The notes below the pieces were generated by a model. The model made no database searches, was not told the origin of the DNA, and saw only the letters and a list, made by a program, of their open reading frames with translations. The position numbers and the translations under genes were made by a program. A stretch of DNA of 64,000 nt, taken from contig SZWC01004940.1 of NCBI GenBank assembly GCA_023375785.1, forward strand, positions 547-64,546. Direction: 5' to 3'. Of this stretch, positions 12,140 through 21,793 are shown piece after piece. This DNA is from Penium margaritaceum (taxonomy: Eukaryota; Streptophyta; Zygnematophyceae; Desmidiales; Peniaceae). How positions within the stretch are numbered: the first letter of the stretch is position 1; each line of letters starts with the position of its first letter.

Positions 12140-13030
12140 GAGTACGCTTGTGTATCCTTGAGCATGTGCACCACATACACTCCCACATGCACTCCCCCAA
12201 TACACTTTTGGTGTTTGGGGGAGTGGGGTTCAAGGGATGGGTTCGACGGATATCGAGAGACCCCCCCCTCCCCAAAAGGTAAAAGTGTATCAGGCCCATG
12301 TATTGTGGAGTGTATGAGGGGTGTATAGAAAATGCACAAGTGTATTGCGCTAATAGATGTTCTGAAGAAAAAACATTTGCAATTACATCTATGTATTTTG
12401 CAACACTTGCTCCCCATACACTCCCACATGCACTCCCCCGATACACATTTGGTGTTTTGGGGGCGGGGGGGGGGGGTGGGAGATGGGTTTGGCGGATATT
12501 GAGAGACATGTCCCAAAGAAAAGGTAAATGTGTATCAGGCTAGTGTATTGGGTAGTGTGTGAGAGGGGTGTATAGAATAAAAAACAAGCAAATTACAGTA
12601 AGAGATGTTCTGTATAGATAACATTTGCAAATACACTTGTGTATTTTGTAGCATGTGCACAAAAAACATTCCTAGATACACTCCCCTAATACACTTCTAT
12701 TGTTTGGGAGGGGGGATGGGTTTGACGGTTATCAAGCGACCCTCCCCACGCCCCAGGAAAAAAACACGAGTGTATTCCGCAAAGAGATGTTTTGTAGAAA
12801 TAACATTTGCAAATAAACACATGTAGTTTTCAGCACGTGTACCATATACACTCTCACATACACTCCCTCCTTACACTTTCAGAGTTCGGGGGGAGGTAAA
12901 ATTGTATGAGGCCAGTGCATTGGGAAGTGTATGAAAGGGGTGGGCCAGGTATTATGAGGCCAGTGTATTTTAGCATATTACACAAGTGTATTATGCTAAG
13001 AGATGTTTTGTAGAAACAAAACTAACAAAT
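12140..13030. repeat. Palindromic satellite, ~245-bp units, block 1
   Basis: The landmark CACTCCCACATGCACTCCCC recurs at about 12177 and 12419, with diverged versions near 12668 and 12849 (spacing about 242, 249 and 181 bp). Each unit is itself an inverted repeat. The left half runs through ATACACTTTTGGTGTTTGGGGG. After a short centre comes the complementary C run, then CCCCAAAAGG and AAAAGTGTAT, then a mirrored AGTGTATGAGGGGTGTATAG. No gene is present; the open frames on both strands are repeat artefacts. Confidence 0.88.
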
Positions 13031-13805
13031 GTGAAGATTTGCGGAAGGTGGATTGTTGAATGTGGACTACAATTTGGAAGGGCAAGGCATGTGCAAAAGT
13101 ATCTAAAACATCTGTAGGAATTTGTATATCACATGGAGAAGTACATGAAGAGTTCCTTGAACCAGCGGCAAGGATGAAGCCACAAGTGTAGTTGTGGACC
13201 CGCAGGGAGCCCGCCCTGGATGCCAGGATAGGAGGTGGAGTAGATTGCTTGTAGGGGCACTAGATTGCACTAAGGAAGGCAAAGGCCTTGGTAGGAGGTG
13301 CGTCCTTAGGGTTAGACTTGGAGTGTCAGAGGCTAAGGCTTGTTGAGGCAGACTTTGAAGGCATCAGAATGAATCCGATGATGACTGAAGGATTGTTAAG
13401 GCATATGATTATCTTTGAATGCATAATGGACTGAATAGATCAAACCCCTTAAGTGAGCCTGGGAGGATCTCCTTAGAGGCTCTTGCCTTGGAGGTTATAG
13501 GTAGTTGCATAACCACGAGGGTGGTTACGTAACCACTTTGGCCAGATGAAGAGTCGCCTGGAAGGTGAAGGGTCACTGGAAGCTGAAGGGGCACTAGTCG
13601 CTAATGAGCCACTAGAGGTTGAAGTTGCATTGGTTGGTGAAGGGTCACCAAGAGGTTGTCAGAGGTTGTAAACCAACCACCCTTCACCTGGAAGCCAAAG
13701 GGTCAGATCTCCTAAGGGCCTCCAATGGCACCTTTGAATCTTGTGGGGACAAGGATTTGAACATTGCCTCCCTCCATATAAGGAGGTGAATTTTTAGTCC
13801 TTCCA
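13031..13805. other. Sequence interrupting the palindromic satellite
   Basis: About 770 bp of unrelated sequence divides the two satellite blocks. Its right half holds imperfect short repeats of the form GAAGGGTCACT (about 13565-13705). It could be an inserted element, but I found no terminal repeats or target duplication and no coding sequence. Confidence 0.5.
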
Positions 13806-13809
13806 AAGT

Positions 13810-14520
13810 ATATGAAATACACCACGAGATGCATTTTAGCCAAACCCGGTCATCAAAATGGGGTGAATCTCAACAACAAATACACTTGTATACACCACAT
13901 ACACTTCCAGATACACTCCCCCAATACACTTTCAGTGTTTGGATATGGAGGCGAGGAATGGCTGATGGGTTTCATGAGTATCGAGCGACCCTCCCACTTC
14001 CCCCCAAAACGTAAAAGTGTATTTGGCCCGTGTATTGGGCAGTGTATGTGAGGGGTGTGTAGAAAATAACTCAAGTGTATTACGGTAAGAGATGTTTCAT
14101 AGAAATAACATATGCAAATACACTTGTGTAGTTTTCAACATGTGTACTACATACACTCCCACATACACTCCCCCAATGCACTTTCAGTGTTGGGGGGGAA
14201 GGGCTGGTGGGGGATGGGTTCAACAAATATTGAGAGACCCTCCCGCCTTCCCCCCTCCAAAAAAAAGTACATGTGTGTCAGGCCAGTCCATTGGGTAGTG
14301 TATGAGAGGGGCATACAGAAGAATACACAATTGTGGTATGCTAGGAGATGTTTCAAAGAAATTACAATTGCAAATACACTTGTCTACCACATGCACTCTC
14401 GCACATACTTCCCAAATAGGCTTTTTGTGTTTGGGGGAGGGGGAGGGTCTCTCAACAAGAGACTCCCCCCCCCTTCCCCCAAACACACAGGGGTATCAAG
14501 AGATTCCCCCCACTTTACAA
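13810..14520. repeat. Palindromic satellite, ~245-bp units, block 2
   Basis: This is a continuation of the family in block 1, with the landmark near 13908, 14154 and 14396 (steps of 246 and 242 bp). The last unit shows the best-preserved palindrome (14427-14486). Unit orientation is the same as in block 1, which fits one array later split by the 13031-13805 sequence. Confidence 0.88.
14427..14486. repeat. Near-perfect long hairpin in the last satellite unit
   Basis: The left arm starts GTGTTTGGGGGAGGGGG and reads into AGGGTCTCT. After a short CAACAA loop the right arm reads AAGAGACTCCCCCC and ends CCCCCAAACAC. The arms pair over about 27 positions with one or two length differences in the G/C runs. 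Confidence 0.9.
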
Positions 14521-14889
14521 ATTGATATCAATGACTCCCTCATTTCCACAATTACATGATACGTTCCCAATGTTTCCAGATGGAGATGTTAGCAAACATT
14601 GTGCAGTTTAGTTATCTCTTAAAAGAAATAGAGCAGTAAAAAGGGACTGGACATTATTTTCATTGAGTAAACTTGATTCCCGCTCCATAAAAAATCACAT
14701 GAAAAGTTCTTATGTAGTGTTCACACATTTATGTGTGGAAAAAGTATGCTTGGATCTACCTAACCTTCTTGAAAAATATACATGCACACTTGTGCCAAAA
14801 ACGGATTGTATAGTGCAAAAAAAGGACATGATTAACCATACCTATGTATCCCTGTCCTAGTAGTAACTACATTATTTCCATAAACATCT

Positions 14890-16030
14890 GTTCTCTATAA
14901 TTGGATATGTTCCTTGGTGAGAGTGATCATTGCTTAGGTACGGGGGGTGGGGAGGAGGAGAAAGTGTATGGGGAAAGTGTACTGGTAGTGCATTACTATC
15001 CTTATAAAAAATGCAACCATTTCAAATACATGTTTGTCTCAATGTGTTCATTAGTGTGAGGAAAAACAAATGGGGAGAGGGCAAATGTATGGAAACGTGT
15101 ATGGTGAAGTGTATCATTGTGTGGGTAGTAGTTGTATCATTTTGATAGAAATTAGTAATGTATACTTGGATGTGTTCCTTGGTGTGAATGATCACTCATG
15201 GGGAGAGAGAGGGGGAGGAGGGGAAAGTGTATGGGAAACTTTTAAGGGGTAATGTGTCAATGCCCTTTTAGTGATTATATCAGCTTCATACACATGTGTG
15301 CTATGTAATTGGAGATGTTCCTTGGTTTGAGTAATCACTCATGGGAAAAGGTGGGCGTGGGAGGAGGGGAAAATGTAAAGATAAAGTGTATGGGGTAGTG
15401 TATCACTATTGTGGTAGTGAATGTATCATTTCCATACATATGTGAATTGTATAGTTAGTGGTCACTTATGGGGGGGAAGGGGGAGCAGGAGGATAAAGTT
15501 TTTGGGGCATGTATAGGGTAGTGTATCATTTTCCTAGTAGTAAGTGTATCATTTTTATACACACGTGTAGTGTATAGTTTGATATGTTCCTTGGTTTGAT
15601 TGATTACTGATGGTGAATGGAGCAAGAGGACGAGAACGTGTATGGGTTAATGTATCACAGTCCTCGTAGTGGGGGCATCCCTTTCATAGAACCGTGTCTT
15701 CTATAGTTGGAATGTTCCTTGGTGTGAGTGATCATTGATGGAGAAAACGAGGGAGGGGAGGGGGGGAATCTAAGGGGTAAGTGTATAGTATAGTGTATCC
15801 CTGCTCAGGTAGTTATTGTGTTATTCCATACAGGTGTTGTTATATAGTTGGATATGTTCCGTCGTGTGAGTGATCACTAGTGGGGAGAGGGGAAGTGGGA
15901 TGGAGGGGACAGTGTGTGAAGAGAGTGTATGGGGTTGTAAAACATTTTCTGAGTAGTACATGAATTGCTTTCATACACATGTGTATTATGTAATTGGATG
16001 TGTTCCTTTGTGTTATTGATGAAATTGGTG
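14890..16030 (+). repeat. Satellite of direct ~130-145-bp units, about eight copies
   Basis: The landmark TGTTCCTTGGTGTGAGTGATC recurs, with variation, near 14908, 15173, 15319, 15586, 15712, 15856 and 16000. A diverged copy near 15445 fills the one gap. Each unit then has a G/A-rich box, AAGTGTATGGGG, AGTGTATCA and a CATACACATGTGTA segment. The GTGTAT-rich part resembles one half of the palindromic 245-bp unit, so the two satellites probably share an ancestor. Confidence 0.85.
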
Positions 16031-16259
16031 TACACTAATGAACTTTCATTTGCATAGTCCACTTGTGTGTGAGTAAATTGTCTAGTACATTTATCTCACA
16101 TATTTTTCCATTCAATCCATCTCCCTTACCCCCTTATGCTAGTTTCATGCCTCTCTCTCAGTCTACTAATCCAAGTAGTGTAGATAATGGATACATAGTT
16201 ACAATTATTTAAAAACATTATTAGAATTTTCTTCATCTATACAATATAATTATCTGATG

Positions 16260-16360
16260 CACTTTTGGAGGGGGGAGGAGGGTTACGGAGCAAGTGTATG
16301 GGGTAGTACATAAATGTGTGGGTACTAAGTGTATCATTTACATACACCGTACAATCACCC
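16260..16360 (+). repeat. ~140-bp satellite unit left of transposon T1
   Basis: The sequence GGAGGGGGGAGGAGGG is followed by CAAGTGTATGGGG, then AGTGTATCATTTACATACAC, as in the main array. It ends where the T1 transposon region begins and pairs with the units at 18585-18740. Confidence 0.7.
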
Positions 16361-16399
16361 ATATTCGTCCATTTTCACATTTTCTTTTTAGTTCCATCT

Positions 16400-18555
16400 A
16401 TGTTCTCTCATTTTGAAATTTTTGGGTAAGGAAGGGGGTGGGTAGACCAGTAGTTCCGTGATCTTTGAATTCTCCCACTAGTTGAATCCGTCTCGTAGTC
16501 GTGTTGACCACGATCACCGCGAGGCTCTTCAAATGTCAAAGTTTGGATTTTCGAGTACTTTCCTCGTTCAGCCATAAATTGCTATCAGCGAACAGCCGTA
16601 GCTCACACACTCTTGGCTGTACATTACCTCACTACATGGAGTCGCACATGGTGGCAGAGTCGTATAGCTGTTCAAAGGCTACATGAAGTTGCACATCTAA
16701 CCGATACATCACATCAGGTCACTTGCCATCATGAAGTCCCTGCATGACTTCAAAATTAGTAAGTTGTTGCGTGAAGAAGCTTATGTTGCACGTCAGCGGT
16801 AGTTTGACATCTGCGAGGCTGCTCACCCAACACCAAGCAAGCCTCCAAAGCATCGGCCTATTGGCATGCACCAAAGAAGGTCATCGAGCTTGTGTTGGCT
16901 TCCGTTGAGGCTCTTGTTCAACCCTCGAGTGTCCAGGCGGCAATTTTCACGCATCTCCCTTCTTTCGCGAATACGTGTGCTTTTGTTTCGCCAAACACCA
17001 ATGCACACATCAGCAACCCAAAGTCAAAGTTGCGCAGCAACTACGTGAACTGGCTAGGCAATGGGCACTTGCCACATGTTCACGATCCCGTGGTGGCAGG
17101 CGAGAATGCTTACGAAGCAGTTAAAATCCTCTGCAAGCTGTACCGTGACCCTGGCGGACGGTGCGTGTATTTTTGTTTCACGTCGTCAATTGTAAGTGGC
17201 TGGTACGCGCAAAAAAGGTACAAATCTGTTGTCGCACTCAGCAGCAACCCTGAAGATGTGGCAATGCAAGGGTCAACAACCAAGCGCACGCATAGCAACC
17301 TTGGCCGCAAGTTGTTTCTTGACCGTCATCCATGTTTTGAAGACACCATAATGTCCACAGTTGCAGACATGGTGGACACGGGGATGGTCATAAACTCGGC
17401 CAATCCACAAAGCATCATCCATGCCCTCACAAGTCAGCACCATGCGAAAGAGCTGCCAGCCAACGGAGGCAGCATGACGTTTTGTCGTTCTTGGATATGC
17501 AGATTATTCCCTACCCATGTAAGATAGAGCAACATATGTGGCACTACGGCTGTGCACAATCTACGTGCCAACTTGGAGGCCATGGTGGAGGCCATGCACA
17601 AGCGCGTTGCCGCCTTAATGATCACTTTGAACATGGAGCCAGATTTTGTCGTGAACAGAGACCACACTACTGCCTGCCTCATGCCTACCGGTGTGTTTCA
17701 TGCATGTCCCCATCTTTACTACTTCTTTACTTTCTGCAACTTCAGCTGAAACCCAACTGCCACTACATGTGCATGTAGGAGATTGCACTTACGCGCCCAT
17801 GGGCTCAAAGGAGGTTGCAATCACCGTGATGTATGACAAAAGGCAGATCACTGTCCTTGTCCCTTCCACCATGTTTGGAACACTACTACTTCCCCAACTG
17901 ATTTACGCAGGCAAGACGGACAAGTGCCATCCAGACAACGCTGACAGTCGTCGTGCACATGAAAATCATCACTTCATCCTAATACACACCGCAGATCATT
18001 GGGCAAATCCAAAGTCAACACGTGATTGGATCACACATGTGATCCATGTGTGGTACAAACACGAGTGTGAGAAGCTAGGAAAGAAGTAGGAAAACAGAAA
18101 CTGATTCTACTTATGAACGCATGGCATCCACACACGTCCAAGGAGTTACAAGAATTTGTGAAAATGCACAAACCGTACATGCGCATGTTGTTCATTCGAG
18201 TCCGTTGCAACTCAAAGGCGCAGCCTGTAGATGCAGGCTTATACAGGCCCTTCAAAGTTGCCTTAGAAACTGCCTACCACGAGTGGCATGCACAAGAAGT
18301 GCGTGCAAGCTTAGCATCTGTACAAACCGGGAGGTCGACTTGGGCATAGGTAAAATGTATAATATTGGACTGGCATGGGTGCTTGAGTCGTGGCTGAAGC
18401 TTCATTCCTCATAGGCTTTAGTAAACCATGGATGGGACGCTTGTGGGCTTGGTCAGTGCATGGAGGCTAGTTTCTATGAAAGTGTAGTGAAGGAAGCGAT
18501 GGTTGACGAAAATACAATTCTCAAGGAGAACGTGAGCCAAAATTCACTAGGATTC
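16400..18555 (+). pseudogene. T1: Tc1/mariner-pogo (DDE_1-like) transposase relic
   Basis: The readable protein runs from about 16865 to 18350. The N-terminal domain contains YVNWLGNGH and GGRCVYFCFTSSIVSGWY. The catalytic core has its first Asp in VVNRDHT (17660-17662), then YAPMGSKEVAITV, a second position in LMNAWHPHT and a third Asp in AQPVDAGLYRPFK (18230-18232). The second position is Asn (18116-18118) where T2 and T3 have Asp. The gap between second and third positions is 38 residues, as in T2 and T3. An in-frame TAG lies at 17525-17527, and other frame changes are present. A GT-AG segment of 88 bp (17691-17778) reads as an intron: removing it gives PTG-DCTYAPMG, matching T2. Satellite units flank the copy on both sides, so it lies within the array; the exact ends and TA duplications were not found. 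Confidence 0.78.
17691..17778 (+). other. Probable GT-AG intron in T1
   Basis: It begins GTGTGTTTC, has a pyrimidine-rich stretch with TTTAC/CTTTCTGCAAC near the 3' part, and ends TGCATGTAG. It splits a codon (G|GA), and splicing restores the frame and the alignment with T2 and T3, neither of which has an intron at this site. A neutral insertion that happens to fit is the alternative. Confidence 0.65.
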
Positions 18556-18584
18556 CTCTTTACTAACCAATACACTTAACTCGT

Positions 18585-18740
18585 ACAATTTTGGAGGGGG
18601 CGAGGGGACGGAGAAAGTGTATGGGTCAAGTGTGTGAGAGGATGTATCAATTTCATGCTAGAAAGTGTATTGTATCCATGCACATGTAAAGTTTAAAGTT
18701 GGATATGTTCCTTGGTGTGAGTGATCATTGAAAGGGAGAG
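18585..18740 (+). repeat. ~140-bp satellite unit right of transposon T1
   Basis: A TTTTGGAGGGGGCGAGGGG box is followed by AAAGTGTATGGG and then TTGGATATGTTCCTTGGTG. It continues the array broken by T1. Confidence 0.75.
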
Positions 18741-19012
18741 GGAAGAGTAAGGAGGGAAAAGTTAATGTGGCAATTGTATACGGCCGTGTATGGTTGTTTA
18801 GGTTGAAAGTGTATCGTTTCATACAAATGTTTGGAGTCCACCAATGTGCCAATTGTGCATGTCCTAGTCTATCACAAACACAATTCCATAAATTTTTATT
18901 TGTCTTTAGGAACATGTCCTCTCACTCGTGGAAGGAGAAAAGAAGCTTCCTCCTCTCCTCTTTGTCTATTGTTACTCATATCACAAAAAGAAGAAACTCA
19001 CCAGTATTCATG
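18741..19012. other. Spacer before the minus-strand LTR element
   Basis: Starts as decaying satellite and turns unique. No gene is seen. Bases 19013-19017 (AATGG) are the left target duplication of the next element. Confidence 0.5.
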
Positions 19013-19017
19013 AATGG

Positions 19018-20515
19018 TGTTCAGTTTTTGGAACCAGGAGTGACAAATTCACCGTGTGCTCAAATGCACCAAGAGGTTCTCACTGCAACTTAGGAACTGT
19101 GTTCCTAACAAGCTATCTCTGTGCTTCAAAGTGTAAAAGACGAAGACTGAGATTGAGCTTGTAGTTAAAACGACTATCAAGTACAAGTATGGTACATGGG
19201 AGCAACGGCAAATCACAACTCAGCTCTATTCTCTGACACAACCGACCCCATCCAAGGGCACAACACCTTGCTAGGATGTCAAGATTGTTGTTGCAAGGGT
19301 CTCCGCACGGTCACCATGCTTGCAATTGAAATGGCCTTTAGGTTGTCAGGGCAGCCTCCTCTCCACGCAGGCAGCCACTACCATACTAGCTGGATTGTCA
19401 GAGGATTTCTGACCCTCCTAGCCAATATGATACAGTGCCTACCAGGTTGGCAAGGGGAAACTCCAATACAGTCCTACTAGATTGACACCAGACATTAACT
19501 CAGGGTTCAATGTCTAGACACAACTCTTCGCTCAGAGATGAGCAACATCCAAAGAGGAAGCCTTAGCAAGGCTGCTCTCCTGTCTTGGTTACGGTCTAGC
19601 CACCTCTTTGAGGTAGTCATGCCTTCAAGTAGTCAGGGGCATCCACCAACACAGGCTGGTAGATTGTTTCCAGGTTGACATGAGTCTTCAGGTGAGAGAG
19701 CATTTGTAGAGTCTTTGTCTGACATTGTCTGGCAAAGGTGGACCATTGGTCTCCAAGTGTTGCTACAATAGTTTTTCTTGGACTTGTTGGGGTTTTCCTA
19801 GGGTTGTTGGAGTTTCTGCTAGAGTTACTAGACTGATTGAGTCCACTTTGCTTGCATAGTGGGATCTTGGCAAGTTGACCAGCTGCTCTGTGCCCAAAGG
19901 AAACTTCTTGCTGCAAGGTCGTAGCTTCCTCCTCAAGGAATTTTCCCGATCCAAGGCATGCAGCTTCCTCTTCATGGAAGCTTCCTAAAGGCTAGCAACT
20001 TGGCAGTGGCCATAGCTTCTTAGTCACGCATCTTGTCATTGATGCAGGGCGGTCCCCACTCATGGCTCTGCATGTAGTTTCTACGTTGTGCATGAAGCAA
20101 ATGATGGAATTTTCAAGTCATGCATGTGGTAGTTGATGCAATGCTGAGTTGTACATGCACCACTTGATGCACAATGGTCCCTGCTCTAGAGCTCTACTTG
20201 CATTTGTACATGAGAGCGATCCCACTAGCCTAGTAAGCTGTAGTCCCACCCTGACTGGTCTGGGCCAAGTACCGAGTAATGCTTACATCCATTACGCAAC
20301 TACTAATCGAGCTAGGCCAATAGGCATGCACAACCCTGCTAAGCATGGAGCACACAAATCCATGCTCCTTTCCCCCCTTTGAGCCAGATTCCAAGAATAA
20401 ATATGGCCTGTACAAAAAAAATCCCGGCCGAGCCGCACTCAAGTACTTCCAAATTGTCAAACCAACTATGCCATGTTGGAGCTTTTGCTCAACGCAGCTA
20501 TCATTCACTCCCACA
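19018..20515 (-). repeat. 3' LTR of the 19018-28914 element
   Basis: Aligns along its length with 27432-28914, sharing for example GGCAAATCACAACTCAGCTC and CACAACTCAGCTCTATNCTCTGACACA in both copies. It lies next to the purine tract at 20516-20527. Confidence 0.88.
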
Positions 20516-21793
20516 CTCCCCCTCAATAGGTACGTGATTAATGTGAGGAATGTTGCATTTTTTTTAGTGGAGAAAAGAGCAATTGGTGGAGGCTTCAGCT
20601 GCCCAATAAGAAATGTCTGCTGCTTGAAGAAACTTCAAGGTAACTATTAGATGCGCTTTTGCGACTGGGAATCTTCCTAACTGAGCGAAGCGTGAATCGG
20701 TCGTGTCTTGCCTACTAAATGCTTGTTTTTAGCATTTTGGGGACTGTTCGTGGCCGTTGTCTGGTTGGGGTTGGTCGAGCAAAGAAGAAAATTGAATTGG
20801 GTGAGGTGAGGTTCGTCACCCTTCTTCCCTAGAAGGTTTCATCATACAAAAGAAACCTCCTACGATGAAAGCCACCATGCTTGCCATGCACGTGCTTGGC
20901 TGTTTAATGGAATGGCTCTAGAAACTTCCACAGACGCGACACTTGCGAGGCGGGACCGCTACTTTGGACCGCTTGCTTGGACCACCAATCTGTTATAGCC
21001 ACCCCTTGCCACTTAGAATAAAAGCCCATCACTTGTCTTAGTTTTCTTATGCTGCAGCCTTATGCTCCCTCTCTTACTCCAGCCACCTGCTTCGACAACT
21101 CCACTCTACTTCTTTTGTAACTTGGTCTAGCCATGCGCAGCTAATAAAGCTTTGTTTTGCCATGGTGAAAGCAACCATCGTTTCCCCTTGTCCATTCTTA
21201 ATCAATTTTTCCTCTTGGACCGGCCCTCTTGGTCTTCCATGCATCCTTCACAACTAGAATAGCGTTTCTTGGTATTTGTCGTCATTGCCTCTAGAACTGA
21301 TTCGGTGTTAATCGGGTGGGTTGACCCAAAAGCGGCCTCAGTTTGTAATTTATCACGAGCGGACGACTTGCTCAGTGGTCGCTGGTGAGCCTCCCTACAG
21401 TCGTAACATGGGCTTCGCACCAACCTGTTCTCGCGGCAGGGCGTTGCCACCACCGTGCCTGCCGCCGCCGCAAGCCATGCACCTAGCTTCTATCTCGGCG
21501 AGCTAGTGCGACATCCAACGTGGATGTCGCTCTCCTCCCCGTTGCTCGGTGCTCCCCTCCTCAGCTCCTATTTCGCTCGCAGGAGTAAACTTCCCCTTTT
21601 TCTTTTTTCTTTTTGGTTGGCTGTTCCAATCGCGTACCTCGTGCGGTCAGCTAGTTCTATTACGGCATCATTTTATGATTGAAGTTTTGCGACTAGTTTC
21701 TACTCTCTGATGCCAGCCCTGTTTTTTAAAATTGGTGATCCAAGCTTGTTGTCAACATGCCACAGCCAGAAGCTTGTCGAGGTCTCCTGAGTA

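Noticed and set aside
12043-12543. Proline- and cysteine-rich frames of up to 157 codons
   Set aside because: Repeat artefacts of the palindromic satellite; similar frames recur in other units.
13031-13805. Possible transposon splitting the satellite
   Set aside because: No terminal repeats, target duplication or coding sequence could be found, so it is left as unassigned sequence.
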